Source of the DNA: Physcomitrium patens
Lineage: Eukaryota; Streptophyta; Bryopsida; Funariales; Funariaceae
Length of the DNA: 64,000 nt
Assembly (NCBI RefSeq): GCF_000002425.4
Contig: NC_037257.1
Location: 12,577,598-12,641,597, forward strand
Direction of reading: 5' to 3'
Positions 59,306-64,000 of this stretch are shown here, in pieces (the first letter of the stretch is position 1; the number at the start of each line of letters is the position of its first letter). Made by a program: the position numbers and the translations under genes. A model generated the notes under the pieces. That model was not told the DNA's origin. It made no database searches and saw only the letters and a list, made by a program, of their open reading frames with translations.

Positions 59306-62300
59306 CATAAGATCATAAGATCTCTTCAGTACAAAAATTCAAATCTGTTCACGTTGAGGTCATAGATGGGCGACCTTTATTGTCTGGTAGTGTCATCCAT
59401 GAATCAAAACCTATAGAAGTGACGTTTAAGGGCCATAGTAGTTATATTATTTTCAACATTATTAGATCCCATCAAATCCTATTATTCTTGGTCTTTCCTG
59501 GTTAGAAAAGCATAACCCATCCATAGATTGGAGGTTGCGGAAGATGACCTTCTCCACAAAACCACCCTAGAGCAACCTAGTAGAAAATCTCGAATAGAAA
59601 AATCCATATTCATTGGAGCAAGAGCGTTTATAAGATCATCCAAGGAAGGCACACCATTTGTCATTTATGCAGCTCCAACTACTGTGGAGAAGATCTCGAC
59701 AGCAAGTATACTGGAGCAATATAAGGATTTTAAAGACATGTTTCAAAAGAAGAATGCCGACATGCTACCGAAACACCAACCATATGATTGCGCCATAGAC
59801 TAGTAGGAAGGAGCATAACCACCTTTTGGTCCAATCTACAATCTATCGCAGATAGAGTTGGCGGAGTTACAAAAGTACATCGACAAGAATCTAGCTAAGA
59901 ACTTCATCCGTCATTCAAAATCGTCAACTAAAGCACCCATCCTATTTGTGAAGAAGAAAGATGGCTCGTTGCGGATGTGCGTAGACTATTGAGGCCTCAA
60001 CAAGGTAACAAAGAAGAATCATTACCCGTTATCCTTGATTTTTGGTCTTTTAGAATAACTTGGACATTCAAGGATCTTTACAAAAATTGATTTAAGGGGA
60101 GCTTACAATCTCGTACGAATCAAATAAGGAGATAAGTAGAAAACAACGTTCCATATAAGGTATGGCTATTTTGAGTATAATGTCATGTCCTTTGGTCTTA
60201 CCAATGCTCCAATGGTCTTCCAACATATGATGAATGACATTTTTTGAGAGCACCTTCACAATTTTGTTGTCATCTACTTGGATGATATTCTGATATTCTC
60301 CAAAAATGAGGAAGAGCATGAAAAGCATGTTCGTTTGGTCTTGAAGAAACTACATAAACGAGGACTATATGCCAAGTTAGAAAAGTGTTTATTTTATCAA
60401 ATAGAGATGGAATTTTTGGATTTCATTGCGACTATGGAAGGCTTGAAGATGGATCCCAAGAAGGTAGAAGCAATCGTATCCTAAGAGGTTCCGAAGACGA
60501 TTAGAGACGTACAATACTTTCTTCATTTTACTAACTTTTATTGTATCTTCATCAAGAATTACTCTCAAGTTGTTGCTCTTCTCACTCGGTTGACATGCAA
60601 GGATAAGCTTGAATGGGGACCTCTAGTGGAGAAGGTGTTTCAAGACCTAAAGACGATATTTACTACGGCTCCAATCTTGGTACATCTAGACTTTACAAAG
60701 GCCTTCTATTTAGAAATTGATGCTTCGGATTTTGCTTTCGGAGTTGTACTTTCACAAATGAGAGAAGACAAGAAGCTCCATCCAATTGCATTCTATTCTC
60801 GAAAGTTCTCCGCTAGTGAAATCAATTATGAGATCCACGATAAGGAACTTCTTGCTATAATAGATTCTAGCTAAGAATGGCATCACTTTCTTAAAGGAGC
60901 TACACACCCAGTGACCGTATATACGGATCATAAGAATTTGGAGTATTTCATGTCGGCTCGAGTTCTAAATCGACGTCAAGCTCGGTGGAATATGTCACTA
61001 TCTAGGTTCGAATTTGTTATCACTTATTGACCTGGAAAGCAGCAAGGACTATCCGATGTCTTATCAAGGAGATCATATCTTGTACCAAAGGCTGGAGAAG
61101 CAACGTTTGATCAACAATGTATGACATTGTTGAAGTCAGAGCAATTTTGGATTTATGCTACTATTGTACCAATTGATGCTAACTTCTTAAACCAGGTACA
61201 TGCCGTGACAATTGAAGATTCAGTAGCCATTGATATCAAGGAGCGTGTCAATGACGACAAGTTCAAGGTGGAGGGAGATCTTTTATACTTTGAGGAGCAG
61301 TTGTATATTCCAAAAGGACCAGCACGACTCTGAATTTGTTATCACTTATTGACCTGGAAAGCAGCAAGGACTATCCGATGTCTTATCAAGGAGATCATAT
61401 CTTGTACCAAAGGCTGGAGAAGCAACGTTTGATCAACAATGTATGACATTGTTGAAGTCAGAGCAATTTTGGATTTGTGCTACTATTGTACCAATTGATG
61501 CTAACTTCCTAAACCAGGTACATGCCGTGATGATTGAAGATTCAGTAGCCATTGATATCAAGGAGCGTGTCAATGACGACAAGTTCAAGGTGGTGGGAGA
61601 TCTTTTATACTTTGAGGAGCAGTTGTATATTCCAAAAGGACCAGCACGACTCCGAGTTCTTCAATCTTGCCATGATTTTCCAACTGTGGGACATTTTGGA
61701 TTCAACAAGACCTTGGAACTTATTTCTCAAGATCTCTGGTGGCCTCAAATGTGGAAGGATGTGAAAGATTTTATCCTCTCCTGTGACATCTGTTCAAGAT
61801 CCAAGAATCCTTGATATTGCCCTTATGGATTTCTACAGCTATAGCCGATTCCATGTTGACCATAGTCTTCAGTTTCCATGGACTTCATCATGGACCTACT
61901 ATCATCGAACTCATTTGATAGCATCTTTGTCGTGATAGATCGGCTTATAAAGATGGCGCACTTTGTCCCTTGCAAGAAGACATCATATAGTGAAGTCACA
62001 GCAAGGCTCTTTCTTGATAATGTGTATTGATATCATGGACTACCTGATGATATCGTATCAGATTGAGGAACCTAGTTCGTATCAAAGTTTTGGAGATCTC
62101 TCTTTGAGATACTGAAGGTGGATATCAAGCTTTCTTTGGCTTTTCATCCTCAAACTGACAGCCAAATGGAACGGGTAAACCAAGTCTTGGAACAATACTT
62201 ACAATGTAGCATCAACTATCAGTAAGTTGATTGGACTGTATATTTGTTGCTAGCCGAGTTTGCATACAACAGCACCTTCTATGCATCGACTCAATACACA

Positions 62301-63115
62301 CCATTCTTTTCTAACTATGGATATCATTCGAAGCTTGATTTATTGAGTCCATCAACAAATAAAAATCCACCAACTGAAGGATTTACGAAGCAACTATCAG
62401 AGCTTCAAACTACGTTGAAGCTTGAATTACAATCTGCTCAAGAATCCTATAAGGCGTCTGCAGATACATTTCGGAATCAAGCACCTACTTTCAAAATTGG
62501 AGATAAAGCATGGTTTCTTTGATGGAATATCAAGACCAAGTGACCATGTGATAAGTTGGACTATCGAAGATTGGAACCATTTATCATCCAAAAGTAAATC
62601 AATCCAGTGGCATACCGTTTAAAATTACCGACTTCTATGAAGGTACATCCAATCTTTCATGTTTCTCTGTTGAAGCCTTATCAAGAGTCATTTTTTCCTG
62701 GAAGAGTGCAATGTCCGCCACCTAATATTGAGATCAAGAACCACGAGGAATAAGAGGTCGAAAAAGTGCTAGATTCACGGTGAAGGTGGGACAAGTTCGA
62801 ATATCTTGTTCATTGGTGCGGCTATGACATTAATGAGCAAACGTGGGAGCCAGCTGAAAATCTTGCCAATATGCCACAAAAAGTACATGAGTTTCATCAA
62901 CAACATCTTCATAAACCTAAGCCGGTTTTATGATAGCTAATCTCAAGCTTACTCACCCAAAAATATAAAAAAAGGAGAGAGTACTTCCAAAATTCGTAGT
63001 TGATGTAGTTATTTTCTCCAAGATAAAGTAGAATTTTTTCAATAGCCATAGTTTGGTCTTCTGATATAAATAGCCAAGAGATAGATACTATGCTAGTCAG
63101 ATTATCTCAACCGAC
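59306..63115 (+). mobile_element. Subfamily A2 Ty3/gypsy element, 5' part lost
   Basis: Begins within the protease ([10 protein letters not shown]) and runs through the RT linker region (about 59,560-59,800), RT (about 59,830-60,480), RNase H (about 60,540-61,080; EIDASDFAFGVVLSQ), integrase (about 61,100-62,500) and chromodomain (about 62,620-62,930; [17 protein letters not shown]). A leader and the first codons of its own accessory ORF follow (63,064-63,115), where a later A2 element has landed. It carries an internal direct duplication of about 320 bp. Codon usage is less AT-drifted than in A copies, so it is younger than most. Broken in several places. Confidence 0.88.
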
Positions 63116-63561
63116 TGTCACGGACACAAAATATAGACTTGAAATCTAACAAGAAGTTCAAGAAGAAGTGACAAAACTAGATTAAACAGATGAGTACAAG
63201 AACAACACCAGAAAGGTGAGTTAGAACTCCAAGAGGTGTGTTGTCGAGACTGAAGAACTCTTCAGCCTCGATCCCTATATATACTCCTACTTAGGAAGCT
63301 TCTCGAGCTACTTCTATTAACTAGGAAGCTTCTAGAAGGTTCCAGAGGCTTCCTTTCTAGAAGGTTCTAGAAACTTCTCGAGCTACTTCTATTAACTAAA
63401 AAGCTTCTAGAAAGTTCTAAGGGCTTCCTTTCTAGAAGCTTCTAGAAACTTCTTTTCTATAAGGTTCCAGAGACTTCCTTTCTAGAAGCTTCTAGAAACT
63501 TCTCTCTAAAAGGTTCCAGAGGCTTCTCTTCTAGAAAGTTCTAAGGAATATGTTCCTAACA
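63116..63561 (-). repeat. 3' LTR of the young A2 element
   Basis: 446 bp, TG...CA. It holds about four tandem units of 50-76 bp built on TTCTAGAA, each containing a CTTCCTTTCTAGAA-like core, between about 63,298 and 63,545. Confidence 0.9.
63276..63545 (-). promoter_or_regulatory. LTR promoter with a dense heat-shock-element-like array
   Basis: TTCTAGAA occurs nine times, often continued as TTCTAGAAGCTTCTAGAA, which is four or more perfect alternating nTTCnn/nGAAn boxes, the binding pattern of heat shock factors. The array ends just before a TATATATA box at 63,283-63,276 on the minus strand. Confidence 0.65.
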
Positions 63562-63608
63562 TCACCCCCTCCTTTAGCTTTGAGGTCTCTGAGAAGCAAT
63601 GTTGTTGA

Positions 63609-63962
63609 TCAGTACAAACGCAAGAAAATGAAGATCTGTCGCATAACTTCTGCTATGAATTCCAACTGTTGTTCACGAGGCAAGTGGTTCATCGACCCTT
63701 GAAGCCAACGGTAGTGGCCCACGCCTTCGACTTCTGACCAAGCATGAACTTTCGTGTCCTCATTGTGAAATGGTCCTACAAACATGCCTTCTGGTTGACC
63801 ATCGTAAGCACGCTCGATCTCAAATACAATCACCACTGATCGGTTACTCAGTATCCTCCGTCGTCGTCGTGGTACATGTAGTTCTTCATCTCGGGGTCGC
63901 CTTTGTGAGCTACTCGGTTGCGATACTCTAACTTGCATAGTATCTATCTCTTGGCTATCCAT
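63609..63962 (-). CDS. 3' accessory ORF of subfamily A2, unknown function (117 codons)
   Basis: Starts MDSQEIDTMQVRVSQPSSSQ; then RPRDEELHVPRRRRR (a possible nuclear-localisation-like basic run), SVVIVFEIERAYDG, WSEVEGVGHYRWLQG, NHLPREQQLEF and a hydrophobic end. It aligns along its length with the 121-codon ORF at 39,835-40,200: the shared pieces are SQPS, RDE, PR, EI.R..DG, WS, GHYRWL.G and N.L.RE. It lies about 48 bp from the LTR. Function unknown to me. The same position in both subfamilies argues that it is a real part of the element. Confidence 0.75.
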   Translation of the reverse strand: MDSQEIDTMQVRVSQPSSSQRRPRDEELHVPRRRRRILSNRSVVIVFEIERAYDGQPEGMFVGPFHNEDTKVHAWSEVEGVGHYRWLQGSMNHLPREQQLEFIAEVMRQIFIFLRLY

Positions 63963-64000
63963 ATCAAAAGACCAAACTACGATCTATCTTGGAGAAAATA

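Larger units (their letters stand above)
63116..64000 (-). mobile_element. Subfamily A2 element, 3' end only, running off the window
   Basis: Minus orientation: 3' LTR 63,116-63,561 (TGTTAGGAACATATT to GTGTCCGTGACA), polypurine tract AAAGGAGGGGGTGA beside it, then the accessory ORF and its leader up to 64,000. It is inserted in the accessory ORF of the older + copy, whose start codon region at 63,064 is alignable with this copy's. The parts visible look whole and little decayed, suggesting a young insertion. Confidence 0.88.

Overview
The window looks like land-plant nuclear DNA, most likely from a moss-type genome. The reasons are a strongly AT-rich background, dense nested chromodomain Ty3/gypsy retrotransposons, a plant-type intron-bearing tRNA-Tyr beside a tRNA-Leu, and a multi-exon plant-type glyoxal oxidase relic. 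The moss assignment is an inference; Physcomitrium-like composition and nesting fit best. I see no intact host protein-coding gene in the 64 kb.

Layout. 1-19.7 kb is a stack of decayed LTR-retrotransposon pieces: family A (chromodomain Ty3/gypsy, about 6.3 kb, LTRs of about 530-545 bp) and family B (a repeat of about 1.3 kb with LTR-like ends, mostly solo). One B-type insertion carries a telomere-like minisatellite. A 100-N assembly gap lies at 17.8 kb. 19.7-22.3 kb is AT-rich with nothing recognisable. 22.3-25.4 kb is a GC-richer host island holding a five-exon glyoxal oxidase pseudogene. 25.4-27.6 kb is empty. 27,616-47,100 is a four-level nest: an old A element (+), a later A element (-) inside it, a B repeat in its 3' LTR, and a young, nearly whole A element (39,207-45,539, -) inside that B repeat, each A insertion with a visible target-site duplication. 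48.8-49.7 kb is a second GC-rich island with tRNA-Leu(AAG) and intron-containing tRNA-Tyr(GTA) only 22 nt apart. 51-56.4 kb holds three more A fragments, 56.4-59.3 kb a different Ty3/gypsy (family E) split by a B-like repeat, and 59.3-64 kb an A-related subfamily (A2): an older + copy interrupted by a younger - copy that runs off the window.

How the parts relate. The young A element encodes gag, then protease-RT-RNase H-integrase-chromodomain, then a small extra ORF before the polypurine tract. That extra ORF recurs in A2 and is not a protein I recognise. LTRs of A and A2 carry heat-shock-element-like arrays upstream of TATA boxes; the A2 LTR is extreme, with nine TTCTAGAA palindromes. The left end of the window (1,222-6,244, reversed) reads as an old inverted duplicate of the 31.9-46.3 kb region and preserves the empty sites of two insertions found only in the right copy, which gives an internal relative chronology.
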